Origin: Luscinia megarhynchos
Taxonomy: Eukaryota; Chordata; Aves; Passeriformes; Turdidae
Direction of reading: 5' to 3'
Length of the DNA: 64,000 bases
Assembly (NCBI GenBank): GCA_034336665.1
Contig: CM067568.1
Span: forward strand, 14,913,983-14,977,982
Each line of letters opens with the position of its first letter. Within the stretch, counting starts at the first letter, position 1. The position numbers were made by a program, and so were the translations under genes. This document shows, piece after piece, positions 51,321 through 62,789 of this stretch. The notes under the pieces were generated by a model. It made no database searches, was not told where the DNA came from, and saw only the letters and a list, made by a program, of their open reading frames with translations.

Positions 51321-53292
51321 GCTAACAGGTGTTTTCCTCACTTTCCAGCCTTACAACAGCTTGTGAACAAAGCAGCTGTTTCTGCATCTTACCTATTTTT
51401 GCCTCTTACACTGTTTTTCACTACCACTGAGAACCAGAATCCCTAAACTGAAAATAATATGCTATTTCTGGAAAAAAAAAAAATATTAATTACCCAAATG
51501 CAAGAATGTTCCCTATAAATCTCAGCAGCCTAGTGTATTTATTCCAATAGATAAGTCATGGATAACCAGACTTAAAATGAACCACTTGAGGACAAATTAA
51601 CCATTGGATTATTTTGTGAATTGCTGTCTATTTCAAGTTCATTGCCTGTATGTAGCTATAAATATATGTGTACTATCTAGGACAGTGATGAACAGTGACT
51701 ACAGTCACATTAACTGAATGTGACTTAATTAATAAAAATTAATTTACAGTACCTGGAAATTCAGTCCTGAGTAGTTTTTTCCTAATCAAATCCTTTGTTC
51801 TGTCATCAAGTTCCAAAAAGTGATTATAAGTGAAAATAATAATAAGTCATAAATAATGTGTTATTATTATTCTATGTTAATTATTCTTCACCATAATATT
51901 CTTTTCTTTTTTATCTCTTAGGAGATAAAGCTGTGACAACAATATTGAAAATGCAAGAGAAGTTCTCTTTGGTAAGACTCTTAACCAGACTAATCTGTTA
52001 TATCAATGTTCACAGTAATCATTCTGTTCTCTCCAGAAGGGAGCAGCATGCAGGCAGGGAGAATGAGAATAAGAATCTCTAAAGCAGTGATCTCTGACAG
52101 GAGTTTGGGGTGGATACAAAAGTGGCATGGGTGGAGGGGAAGCAAATCGTGAGAGGGTCCATAGCCACTCTTCAGAGACAGATCATAGGGAAAAGGCAAC
52201 TCGTAGGAACAAACAACATTTTCACAGCAAGCAGAAAAGAAGAGAATACGGGCAGCTGCAGTGAAGCAGCCGGGATACAGGCTGCCAAGAGACTTCCCAG
52301 CCCAAGGGAACAGCTGGAGGGCTTGCTCCCTCTGCTGGGGCATCCTAACAGGCCCACAAGAGACTTGCTGGCTTGACCCACCCTCAATCCCACAGCAAAG
52401 CTCTCAGACTAGGAAATATAAACTAAAGCACTGTTGATTACAATTGTTGGCTTAGTATCACAAAGATTTTTTTTTTAAGACTGTGTAGTTCGACATCCAG
52501 CTGAAGGCAGAGGGGATAGAGCTATTTCATTGCTTTTGTTTTGAAAAGAATCAAAATAAGGCATACAAGTTCAAATCTGTATTTTTCAGATCATAATTCA
52601 GTCAAACTGGAACACAGGAAAAGCAGGCAGACTTTTCCAGTCTCTTGTAATGCAGATGAGCAGCTCTTGCTGTATGACCTTTGCTCTAGGACAGCCTGGC
52701 CTTAAATGCTTGGGCTCTCAAATAAATGGCCTGCTCCTGCAGGAAGCAGAGAGTAAACCTGTCCTAAAGCATCTGCAGGCAAACACAACGTCAGCACTGG
52801 GCTATTTGGCATCCCCTTCAGCTAAGACAGGGCAGGGCAGCACGAGGCACAGTGACAGCAAGAAACCGTGACTCAGACACTGACACTGCTCTGCTCTTGC
52901 TTCCAAGAGCTGGTGGCTGAGACTCCTCTTCCTCTTTTGTAGAATCAGGGCCACCTTTGGGCTCTGAGACTGCAGGATCTTGCAGTTTGCAGCTCAGCTT
53001 TCTGCCTGCTGAATGAGAGTTCAGGAAGCCTTAATCCTTCATGCCTTAGGTTACATGGTGCTGGTGTGGAATCTGCCTTCTGTGTACAGCATCTGACATT
53101 TGGTACAAAGAAATTTTAGCTAAACATTACATTCACGATGGTAAAAAAAGTAAAACATTTGACTAAAAACTCATCTAGATTAATTTGAATGGATTTTGTG
53201 GCCTCTCCAGTTTAAATGGCTTCTCATTTGCCAACTATCTGTCATCCCAGTGAACATCTTGGTCCACTGGTGCTCAACCACCTTGGAATTCA
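51321..53292. other. TRPM5: TRPM5 5' flanking region
   Basis: This is the DNA between the nearest CR1 insertion and the TRPM5 start codon. It is AT-rich in its left half, moderately GC-rich around 52020-53080, and has no CpG island or obvious TATA-box promoter. It contains an exon-like segment at 51922-51971 and a plausible splice acceptor (ctgtcatcccag) ending at 53250, which could define the 5' end of the first coding exon. The transcription start is not visible. Confidence 0.5.
51922..51971 (+). other. candidate 5' UTR exon
   Basis: A long pyrimidine tract (tctttttta tctcttag) ends at 51921 and is followed 50 bases later by a strong donor (TTTG then GTAAGA). One of three frames is open throughout; it includes an ATG but would meet a TGA if joined to the acceptor at 53250. 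I infer a possible non-coding or uORF-bearing upstream exon of TRPM5, or of an unannotated plus-strand transcript. The evidence is splice-site quality only. Confidence 0.3.
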
Positions 53293-53409
53293 ATGGAGGA
53301 AATGGAAACCAAGCTCTGCAGCAGTGACAAAGAGGAAGCTTTCAAAAGAGAATTACCCTACTGCATAGGAGAAATAGACTTTACAGCTTCTGGGAAGAAA
53401 CATGCAAAG
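53293..53409 (+). CDS. TRPM5: TRPM5 cation channel, coding exon 1
   Basis: This exon encodes 39 residues starting MEEMETKLCSSDKEE and ending GEIDFTASGKKHAK. The human TRPM5 first exon is the same length and ends GEVNFGGSGKKRGK, so length, phase (0) and C-terminal sequence all agree. The first ATG is chosen because it gives the family's usual length. A second ATG three codons on (M4) has better context (G at -3 and +4) and could also be used. The donor is AAG followed by GTGAGG. TRPM5 is a Ca2+-activated, voltage-modulated monovalent cation channel acting downstream of PLC-beta2 signalling in taste type II and other chemosensory cells. This N-terminal tip is poorly conserved except for the last dozen residues. 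Confidence 0.87.
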
Positions 53410-54348
53410 GTGAGGAGTTTTAGTCCTTTTACAGTACTGCTGTTGTTCAGCTGTTACTTCTTAGCAGAGTCTGTTTCAATGAGGGTCAATGTGGACAGAG
53501 TGAGGCACCACATTATACCCCAGGTAGGGACCACACCTTCCTGAACATGAATATGGTCTAAAATATGGTCTTTTAATATTCAGAAACCAATCACTTGATT
53601 AGCAATTACATAGTACAAGCAGGTGATCACTTTTCCCTTTAAAAGAAAAATCAGTTATGTGCCCTGCTTCCTTCCTTTTGTATCCTTTCCATGGTTTAAC
53701 CCAAAAATTAATCACTATGGATTTTTACATTTTAAACACACTTTTGAGCTGTTCCAAGGTTTTCCTTCAAGTTCTCTCTCTGTTCTGCTGATGTGCAGAG
53801 AGGGTTGTAAATGGACTAACCCACCTCCTCACTAGTCCCATGCACAAGTTAGTACTAGAGCAGAAGGAATTCCTAGTAATTCCTGAAATCTGCCTCAAGG
53901 TTTTGTTTCATCATAAAGTCTCAAGCAGAAAACCAAAATATATTCAGAACTGGAAGAAGCAATAGAGTCATGTAACATGTCCTCAAAAAACAGATATGAA
54001 ATCAGGCAAATATTTCAGCTTTTGCAGAAACAAAAAAAACACCTACAAAATCTGTTGGCTTTGCAAGGCTGCCATGAAACTGAAGGCAGCTCAAGAGGAT
54101 GCTCTAAGGGAGAGTGTGATTTGTCAGTCTGCAACACAGAACTGACCCAGGGAACTGACCCAATTAATGAGGTGGCAATTATACAGAACTCTGCCAAATT
54201 AATTCAAGTATTTCATTCTTTGTCAAATCTTACTCAAATAATTGCTTCTTAAATATCCAAATTCCCACTGCATTTACTATGAACAGGCTCTTTACTGTAT
54301 CTTTCTGTCCTGTTGTTATTCATTGGGTTTTTCTTGTGTTTGCTGAAG
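53410..54348 (+). other. TRPM5: TRPM5 intron 1
   Basis: 939-bp phase-0 intron, GTGAGG...GAAG. It is AT-rich, with no recognisable repeat or internal gene. Confidence 0.88.
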
Positions 54349-54529
54349 TTTATGAAGGTCCGGAGTACCATTCACCCTGGAATTATATTTGAAGTTATGC
54401 TCAACAAATGGAAGCTGCCTGCTCCCAATTTGGTTATCTCTTTAGTAGGGGGAGAAGAAAATTTTCAGATGAAGCCTTGGCTACGGGACACCTTAAAGAA
54501 AGGATTTATAAAGGCAGCTGAAAGCACAG
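54349..54529 (+). CDS. TRPM5: TRPM5 cation channel, coding exon 2
   Basis: This exon encodes 60 residues plus one base, beginning FMKVRSTIHPG. Its core LPAPNLVISLVGGEE corresponds to human TRPM5 LPAPNLVVSLVGEE, followed by MKPWLRDTLKKG and IKAAEST (human MKSWLRDVLRKG and VKAAQST). This is the start of the first TRPM homology region (MHR1/2), a cytosolic Rossmann-like (SLOG) domain that builds the intracellular skirt of the tetramer. The acceptor lies at the end of a pyrimidine-rich tract finishing gctgaag, chosen because the following TTT gives the Phe that aligns with the human junction K/FVRV. The donor is ACAG followed by GTGAGT, leaving a split Gly codon. Confidence 0.96.
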
Positions 54530-55761
54530 GTGAGTGCTTTAGGCTTTAAAGAATGAATTTGTATTCCTGGTGGATTCTCACACCTAGCCTCCCCTAGTGA
54601 TCAGGTAATGACCAGGCTGGGCCTGCTCACATGATTATTTTTGAAAATTCAAGACTTTGCTGAATGCCATCTATATGTAAATACCTTTGAAAAGGAAAGT
54701 GATTGTATTATAGTAGCAAAAATAAGTAATTTCAAAGCAAATTACTCTGGGTAACCATTTCTGAAGTGTAAAATTACCTGATATGATTCCTGCAGAGGTG
54801 ACACTAGAAAGAGCATCAAGATGGGACCAAATACAATTGCCCCTCTTCTGTGCCATAACAAAATAATTCTGAGGGGAGCAGAGCAATTTGACTTTAACAA
54901 GAGTGAATTCAGGTCGAAAATAAGAATTTCTGCATTTTCACCTGCAAAATACAGTGAAAATATCTGTGAGCATTTCACACCAAGCTCGTGGTTTAGCTTC
55001 ACTGTTCCACACAAGACTGTACCAGTTTTTGTAACGAGACAGCCCAGTACCAGAGCTCTTTTTGGTACCTTCATGCCACACAGATATTCTCTATCTCCAT
55101 CTGCCTTCTGTACTTCAGGTTGGGCAGCATCAAGATCCCCAATTTCTTTATGTTACTTATTTGGAAAAGGCCAGCTTGCTGTTTACCTAGTGTTCTCCAA
55201 ATTCCTTGTCACTGTAACAACACTGCTGTAAATTCTGTTATCCTGAAGAATTCACTCTGCACACAAGAGCAGGAGGAAGAACTCCAGATGAGGCAGGTTA
55301 TGCCTGAGTTCTTCTGCTAAGATGTGATTGCATGGGACTGTTCAGTTGTTGTTCAAGTCAACAATTTTTCCCTGACTCTGTCCCTTTCCTCTTCCTTGTA
55401 ACCCACTCAGACCTGCCTGGTACAGGGATGTTTTTGCACATATGCAGGCAGTGAGTAACTCCAGAGTGGACACAGCATTCTTGATGAGCATATTAACAGC
55501 AGAGTAAAGATTACAATGTTGTAGTCATATGATATGTGAGGAATGTTTGCTTGAGCTCATAATTCTTGTTTTTCTTATTAAAGTCATATGAACTTTGCAT
55601 GTATTTTAATTCTAAAAGTTATAGTTCATCAAGACCTGTCTTCACTTTATCTATTTTTTTTTTTAAACCCCTTAAATCCAGTGCTGTAAGTAATATTACT
55701 TGACACACAAACACATTGCAATGCAAAGAAATTACCTAACTGCTTTCAAAAACGATTTCAG
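54530..55761 (+). other. TRPM5: TRPM5 intron 2
   Basis: 1232-bp phase-1 intron, GTGAGT...TTTCAG. It contains an apparently chance open frame at 54821-55231 with no family resemblance. No repeat was recognised. Confidence 0.88.
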
Positions 55762-55922
55762 GTGCCTGGATTTTCACCAGTGCTCTGCGTGTAGGAGTAA
55801 CAAGACACTTTGTGCAGGCAGTCCGAGATCTTGCCCTGGCCAGCACCTCATCCACACTGATTGCCATAGGAATAACTTCCCTCAGGGAAATCCAGCACAG
55901 AGAAATTCTGGATAACACAAAG
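55762..55922 (+). CDS. TRPM5: TRPM5 cation channel, coding exon 3
   Basis: After the split Gly codon this exon encodes 53 residues starting AWIFTSALRVGVTRHFVQAV and ending REILDNTK. Human TRPM5 has AWILTSALRVGLARHVGQAV and RRILEEAQ at the same places. The segment belongs to the N-terminal TRPM homology fold and contains the family's typical 'G-x-W-I-x-T-S/G' strand followed by a helix with V-G/Q-x-A-V-R-D. The donor is AAG followed by GTACTT, the weakest donor of the six but still GT. Phase out is 0. No stop or indel disturbs the frame. Confidence 0.96.
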
Positions 55923-58603
55923 GTACTTTTCTCTTATTCTATTGTTCGGATATAAACCGCACCCTCGCAAAATTCATGAGCAGAACAACTTTGATAAAAC
56001 TTTAAACAAACAAACAAACAAACAAACCAAGTGGGGTTCAAGCTGAGTTTTGGGAGGAAACAGCAGCAGAGCTCAGGGATTGCTGGATGATTCTGTGCCT
56101 CTGAGCCCAGCGGGTGGCAGCATTAGGCATTAGCCCAGCCAGCAGCACAGGGCTGAACACCAAGAAAATACTCTGGAATAAGGGACTTTTCTTGTATTTC
56201 TCACTTGCCCACTTTCTGCAAAAGCACTGACTCCTAGCTATTACATAAATACTGAAAAAAAGCATATTTTATATTATGGGACACCAGACATAAATATTCC
56301 AGGACAATTAAGTAGCCACTGAATTGGTATTTAATACACAAAAACTTGCTCAATACAACAGGTCAAAAACACCAACCATGCAGGATTTCACCTAGTTATG
56401 GGGAGCTCTAAGGAATTCTCAATTTGAGTCAAGGGGATCAAAGTTCATGGGAAGTAAACAAAAACAATACACCAGCAAATAAAAAAAACCTCACCCAACA
56501 AAACTGTTACTGCTGAATGGGCATAGAAGTGGAGACAAAAAAAAATAGCATTTCTTTCCTGTCACTGGATATCCAGTCTGTCCTAAGTAGAGTATGATAA
56601 CAATAAAATAGGTGTTTAATGACAATGAATGACAGTCTGTCTGTACTCTTACTTCCCTGCAGAAGCTAAGGAACAAATGACAAAGACAGCCCTTTGAGTC
56701 CACACCTAATTGTTCTCTCACACAGGTCTGGAAGTACCAGCTAGAGGCTGAGAGACTGCCAGACCATACCAGCAATTTTTTTTTATTTTTTTTTCTCAGT
56801 GACAGCTACCTGTGTGCTCTACCAGGTGGAACTCTTTAGCTGGAAGACTTTAACGTATTTGTGTGGCAACAGGGCCAAAAGGGCCTCAAAGGAAAGAATT
56901 CTGTTCACTGTGTTTGTGAATTTTGTTCAGGAAAGTTTGCAAATTCCAACTATTTCACCTCCATTCTAGGCTGAGTGATCAAAATGCATCTGGATCTTTC
57001 CCTATCAGCAGCTACAAAACAAGTGCACTCTCTTTTCATTTTCTCCCCTCCACCAAAGCCTGAATTCTTTGTCAGGGGATATTTTGCAAAGAGTGCTCCT
57101 GACCCTATGACTTCTGGCACAGCTTCCACCCAAAGATATTTTGGATTTTAGTCAGTAACTTTAAGACTAAGACAAAGGAACTACAGACAGGGATGTTGAT
57201 CTAAATCCAACTCTCTTTACACTTGGCACTAACACAAACAGCTTGTTGTATAAAATAGAGCTAACAACCCACACCAGCAAGGAGAAAAACAAGCCCTGGA
57301 ATCAGTGGATCCCTCCCATCTCTTCTGTGTTAATTGTATGCTTTAAACATCATTTGAAAGATCACTTCCACATTTTCAGAGAATAAAGAGGAAAATCCCC
57401 AAAGACCTTTTTCAATTGGTTGTTGTGCCTCCAGGTCCTAATCAAGGGCCAGATCTTTAATGAGGAGGCTTAATGTTACATGGCAGCAGAATAGAGGCAC
57501 GCCCTCTGTCAAAGCAAAATCTGAGGGAAATTATGTCAAGAAGCTTTCTCCCAAGGAATGAGAGACAGAGAAGAAAGTGAAAGAAATCAGTGGCACTTGC
57601 TGCTCATAAGAAACATGCAAGTTTACTGCTTTTGAATGTGGGGAAAATGCAGCACACAGTGACAACTGCCAGGCTGGCAGTCTGAGCTTAGCCCAGCAGC
57701 ACTGCAGAAACTGGAAAAGAGGCAGGATAGAAGGAAATGCAGATTTTGAACAGTTGTGTTAATCTACCTACTTGCCAGAGGACACTGATTATGAAAATGA
57801 AGAAGAATAATCAGACATTTACAGCCTGGAATGATGCATCAAAGTGGATGGGCAACAGAGAGAAAGAAAGGTGTATTAAGAGAGAAAGGGGAGTTTGAAA
57901 AAGTGCACTTATAGAAGCCCATGTGTAGTGCAATATTTAGAACAAAAGCCTATAGCAAGGGCTCTGCTCTACCTAGAAGATGAGTTTATACAAAAAACAA
58001 ACATTATTAAACAATTTAAACGTATAACGCCACTCACCCAAAATAAAAGTATTCCCCTTTCTAAAATCTGTCTGCCACTGTCTCTCTTTCAAACTGCAAT
58101 TTCCAAACTGAGAATAACCATCAGATTTCATTTGACCCTGTCAATTAAGTAAAGCTGTGTATAAATTGACAGGAACATGGAGCAGGCTAACTCGTTCACT
58201 GGCCTAAACATGGACAAAGGACTGCTGAAATTAGTAGTTTGCCCCTCTTCACACCAGCTGAGGCTTCACATCTCCACACACAATTATCAGGTCTCATGGC
58301 CCCTTTCCATTTCTCCAATAAACTGTTCCAAAACCTGCATTCCAGAGATGATGATTTTTATCACTATATTTTGCAGAGGCCAAGAGGGAAACTTCAGGAT
58401 TCCAGCTATCAGTCCTGCCAGATCTGGCAGCTTCCAGAAGGAGTAGATTTTCTGTTTTCACTCATTTTTTAAAGAGTCTATCCAAGTGTCTCACAGGTGG
58501 TGAGGTGTGCCAGGGTGCAGGCAGCACAGAAATGGAGAGGAAAGATATTAAAACACAGGCTGGGCTTTGCAGAGAGCACTGACATCTCTTCTCCTCTCTC
58601 TAG
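55923..58603 (+). other. TRPM5: TRPM5 intron 3
   Basis: 2681-bp phase-0 intron, GTACTT...CTCTCTAG with a strong pyrimidine tract (ctcttctcctctctctag). It contains an (AAAC)n microsatellite at 56004-56027. Nothing else was recognised. Confidence 0.88.
56004..56027. repeat. (AAAC)n microsatellite
   Basis: Six tandem aaac units in TRPM5 intron 3. Confidence 0.92.
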
Positions 58604-58784
58604 GCTGAAAGCCTTGTACACTACCAGTCAGATGACAGCACCCAAGGCCCACCCTACTGCTTGGATCACAACCATTCCCACCTGATTTTGGTGGAGCACA
58701 GCACCCCAGAGGGGCCGGATGGAACCACCAAGCTCCGCCTCGCCTTGGAAAAGCACATCTCAGAGCAGCGCACGGGATACGGGG
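58604..58784 (+). CDS. TRPM5: TRPM5 cation channel, coding exon 4
   Basis: This exon encodes 60 residues plus one base: AESLVHYQSDDSTQGPPYC, then LDHNHSHLILVE, a variable loop, and RLALEKHISEQRTGYGG across the junction. Human TRPM5 has LDSNLSHFILVE and RLRLEKHISEQRAGYGG. The H-x-x-S-H-x-I-L-V pattern followed by LEKHIS is a hallmark of the MHR1/2 region in TRPM channels. The variable loop STPEGPDGTTK replaces human PGPPGKGDGLTE. The donor is GGGG followed by GTGAGC, with a split Gly codon. It is one residue shorter than the human equivalent near the GGS/DST position. Confidence 0.96.
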
Positions 58785-60698
58785 GTGAGCAGCTCCTGCT
58801 TTCACCTAACCTCAGTAATCATGGCAATATGCTGACAGCACAGCAGGCCCTGGCCTTGGCAAAGGCAACTCCAGCTCTCAAGTCAGACAGTGGCCTGCAC
58901 AGGCAAGACCAAGTCAACACTTGTGCCGCCGTGTAAGAGGCAGAACGATGGTAGCGTCTCGAGTTGAGAGCTGCTCTTTGAACCAAAAATCTGCACTTTT
59001 ATTGCATCTCCTTAAATGCAGCTCAAAGCTGATCTTCAAAGCACGGCTCAAATTGCCTTAAAAGATAACATATGGAAAATAAATCCAGCTTCAAGTGCCT
59101 TTAACAGTGGTTCTACGAGATTGAAAGTCATTGCTGTATACTTTTATCCCCTCTCTCACACAGGGTCTTGAATTGCTCCCACACTGGAAGAAAAGACTTG
59201 TCCCAAAGCCCTCTGAAATATTTTAAGCCCTATTTGTTTCAGGATAAAACCTTATCCTGGGTAAACACCGTAGCATCTAATGTCCATCTGGATCTCTGTG
59301 ACCATTTTTTATAACAAGAACTGAGTATTGGGAACTCAGCTGTTGAGATAACACAGTTACTTTTACCTTTGTTTATGTCATACATGCAGTGCTAGCACAG
59401 CTGAAACAGGAGGGAGAGCTCACTTGTTCACAGCTGTGTCATCAGTGGAATATCCATGGGATATCCACTTACACAGCCCATAGGGTATTGATAGCACAGA
59501 GAGCACAAATGCACCTGAAGAATCCTTACCTGCTGACTCAGATAGGAACAACTACAGCCAGGCTGTAAGGGTAGCCTGAGGTTGCAGTACTGAGAGCTAC
59601 AGAGCAGCCTCTTTCTGCTCACAAACCAAATCTGACTGAAAAAATCTCAAGGGAACATAATTCTGACAAAGAATGCTGATTCATATGACAGATATTTTGC
59701 TGGAACGTACTGAATTCAGTGTTATCTTCTATAAACAAAACCAATGTCCTTCATTTAAGCTCATGTATAAACAAGCTGAGCAAAACTCTGTGGCTCTACT
59801 GAAGTAAAACATTTTAATAAGGTCATGCAGAATTTCCCTATTAAAAAAAACCAAAAACACCTAGAAATCTTTTAGAGGAATTTTTTTCTATACTGAATAT
59901 TCTTTACAACTGAGGACTTTCCAGATTCACAGTGTAAAGTCAGAATCCATCTGACCCTCCTCTGGCTAAATTTTATCTAAATCTCTGGTAAATTTAAATT
60001 ATTTGTAGCCTTAACCATACTTGAGGAACCTGTAGTTCCAGAGGTCACTCTTCAAAGAGCATCACCTTAGAGAGGTGTGACAATGCCATGCCATTCACTG
60101 AAACAAGTTAACTTTCTTGCCAACCATATCCTGGCTCCAGCTCAGTCCAACCTCATCTCTGTAATCATCACAAAAGAGATACAACAAATAGCAAGTAGAG
60201 ATCTGTACTGAGTTTTGGGAGATCTACAAAGGGAAACATCAAAAAATTGTTTGAACCAAATGCCTTTTATCTTCCAGCTGAAAGAGGCATTCATCTCTCG
60301 ATATTAATGTTTTGACTGAGCTCCTTCAGGCCAATCTGTCACCTTTGGATCACAGAGTTTAGCATTTACAGTAAAAACCATCCAAAACTATGTGGGCCCA
60401 GTGGGAAGACAGGGACAGGGATCCTGACCTCCTTTCTTCCCCTGATGCCATGACATGTTAAATATTTAATTAGCATTTCTTTTAAAAGTATCAGACTGTG
60501 TTATTATTAATCACCACACCAGGCTGTGCTGAATGAAACTTCAAGCTGTTTAAACAGAGTGATAAACAATATATGGTTCCTATCAACTCTTATCTGACTC
60601 ATCTCATCCTACCCTTGAAATATTTTCAAGGGGTCAGCAAAACAGCAATAGATTTGTGAAAGCTGTTAGTTTTTAAAAATGAAATATCTATTTCACAG
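58785..60698 (+). other. TRPM5: TRPM5 intron 4
   Basis: 1914-bp phase-1 intron, GTGAGC...TTTCACAG. No recognisable repeat or gene. A near-palindromic 'atatccatgggatat' sits around 59452-59466. Confidence 0.88.
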
Positions 60699-60763
60699 GA
60701 ACAGGTAGCATCGAGATCCCTGTGCTTTGCTTACTGGTAAATGGAGGACCAGGCACACTTGAG
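60699..60763 (+). CDS. TRPM5: TRPM5 cation channel, coding exon 5
   Basis: This is a small 65-base exon that completes the split Gly codon and encodes 21 residues, TGSIEIPVLCLLVNGGPGTL plus E. Human TRPM5 has TGSIEIPVLCLLVNGDPNTL plus E, a near-perfect match. The I-P-V-x-x-L-L-V-x-G-x-P strand is one of the most conserved parts of the TRPM N-terminal domain. The exon is too short to be picked up as an open reading frame. It was found from the acceptor tttcacag and the donor GAG followed by GTAAGA. Phase out is 0. Confidence 0.96.
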
Positions 60764-62597
60764 GTAAGAAGCTGTTTTCAGCTTTAGAAAAATAAATTAA
60801 CTGGTGCCAAGTAATTAATGGAAAATTTGGCTGAATGACAAACACATCTATTGGCACTTCACATAAAGTCAAATTTCACATCTATACACCAATAAGAACT
60901 GAGTTCTGTTAATATTAATTTGACAGTATTTGTTTGGGAGAAATATTTACTTTTAAATATGTACCAGCTGATCATTAAAACTTCAACTGCCAGCTTGTCC
61001 AGTGGGAAGAAAAAGAATACAAACCCAAAACAAACCCACAGAAACCAGCTCCAGATCTAGGGAAACAGAAATAATGTGTTATTGCTTGAGAACATGCACA
61101 GAAAAAGAGAGGAATCGTTCAATAGTGCTCAGCAACAGTGACACAACTGTCTGTCCCAGAGCTCAGAGGAAGCACCAGACCAGGTTTGCTTGGGCATGAC
61201 ATTTAAAATGGGAGTGTCCTGGTTCCACTGAGCAAAAGTACACTGTAGGTCTGGAGACAGGAGTGTTGTCTGATAATAATCCCAAATCTCCTTCAGCAAA
61301 GGATGAGTTTTGATTTTTTCCTGAGTGGTTCTACAATTTGAAGAACCTATCAACAAGGAGATTAGTCTTTGATTTTTATTCTATTTTGCTTTTCTTTTTT
61401 ATAATACTCTCAGTCTAGAAAACCTTTAGAGAGACATAATTTGAACTATAATTTAAAGTTTCCAAGTGTTGAGACTGTGACATGCAAGCTGGTAACAACC
61501 CCTTTCCAGAATAATGACTTTTTTTCTGGGGATGTTTTCTAGTTTCATTTTTTTGTATGCCGTCATAACTTTTGTCAGCTGGACTAAACACACACTCATA
61601 TTAGAAATCTCACTGTTTAAACAAAGATTATGTTACCTCATGAGCTTGCTTGCTTGCTTCATGAGAAGCTAAATATTGCAGAGTTTCCTCTATCTTTGGT
61701 TTAGAAAAATCCCATGTTATGAGTGCAAGTCCTCTTTTCAAAGTTTTACAGAACAGTGTGACTGGAAGACAAAAAGTGACAGGCTGGAGTTACTCTAAAC
61801 TTACATGTGCTGGGAATGGAGTACTGCCCATGCTTTTTTAGAATAACAATTTCTTTAAATGGATTTCTTAAAATGGATAATACACAGCAGAGACTACAAA
61901 CAGTTTTTAAAAACCTCAATACCTAAACTAAAGAGAAAAGCCCTGCACCACAATTGAATCAATGCTGTCTTGTATAACTCCAGAGGAAGAAAGAGACTGG
62001 CAGTAAAAAGACATTTTTGCAATTATGATGCCATGGCCTCTGCTTTCCTCTCTCAACAACTTGCCTGACTCATTCTAATTACACAAGTAATAGAATTAGT
62101 AGCCTTCAACTCTTGTAGTTGCTATGATTCAGTGGTTTTTTTTCTTGTAGCCCGATGTTGTATCCCCACAGGCAAATTCCTGATTTTCAGAACACATTGC
62201 CAGGTTTAGCAGACAGAAAAAAACCCCCAAAACTATATAAAAAAAAAAGCCTGCTGAAAATTTCTCTACAGAGTTACTCTTGCACTTGACTGTGCTGAAA
62301 CAGACACTTCAAGGAGAAAAATGTCAGGGTGAAAGAAATTTTATGCATTATTTGTCCAAATCGGGTTGCTCAGCTACTCAGCAGATGTGTCATGAAAAGA
62401 AGCATAGTCAGAGGGCTATACATGGATGACCTGCTACAGAATTCCAGAAATCCTAATAGCTTAGAGGAGTCTGGACTGATTCCACAGTGAATCTGACTTA
62501 GCTATACATTTATTCCTGGCTTGCTAGAAATCCTTTCTTTTGAATAATATTTTTTTCCTGCTTATGAATTCTAAAAATGTCCTGTTTTAAACTACAG
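60764..62597 (+). other. TRPM5: TRPM5 intron 5
   Basis: 1834-bp phase-0 intron, GTAAGA...AACTACAG. AT-rich, with nothing recognisable inside. Confidence 0.88.
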
Positions 62598-62789
62598 AGA
62601 ATGTGCAGAGGGCTGGAAAATTCTGCTCCCTGGCTTATCTTAGCAGGGTCTGGAGGTACAGCTGACATCTTAGCTGCATTCATGAACGACCCACAGCTTG
62701 TCACGCCAGAGGCTGTTGAAAAGCAATTCAAGGAGAAATTCCCTGCAGAGAGCTTCTCGTGGAAGGACATTCTCCAGTGGACAGCCACA
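62598..62789 (+). CDS. TRPM5: TRPM5 cation channel, coding exon 6
   Basis: This exon encodes 64 residues starting RMCRGLENSAPWLILAGSGG and ending SFSWKDILQWTAT. Human TRPM5 has RISRAVEQAAPWLILVGSGG and HFSWEDIVRW. The A-P-W-L-I-L-x-G-S-G-G turn and the EKQFKEKFP helix are family signatures. This is the last exon in the window and brings the cumulative protein to about 299 residues, all cytosolic. The next human block (ITSHQHLLTVYDFEQ) has no match before base 64000. The donor is ACA followed by GTGAGT, phase 0. Confidence 0.96.

Noticed and set aside
54821..55231. 136-codon open frame in TRPM5 intron 2
   Set aside because: It lies between two well-supported exons, does not match TRPM5, and shows no suitable splice sites.
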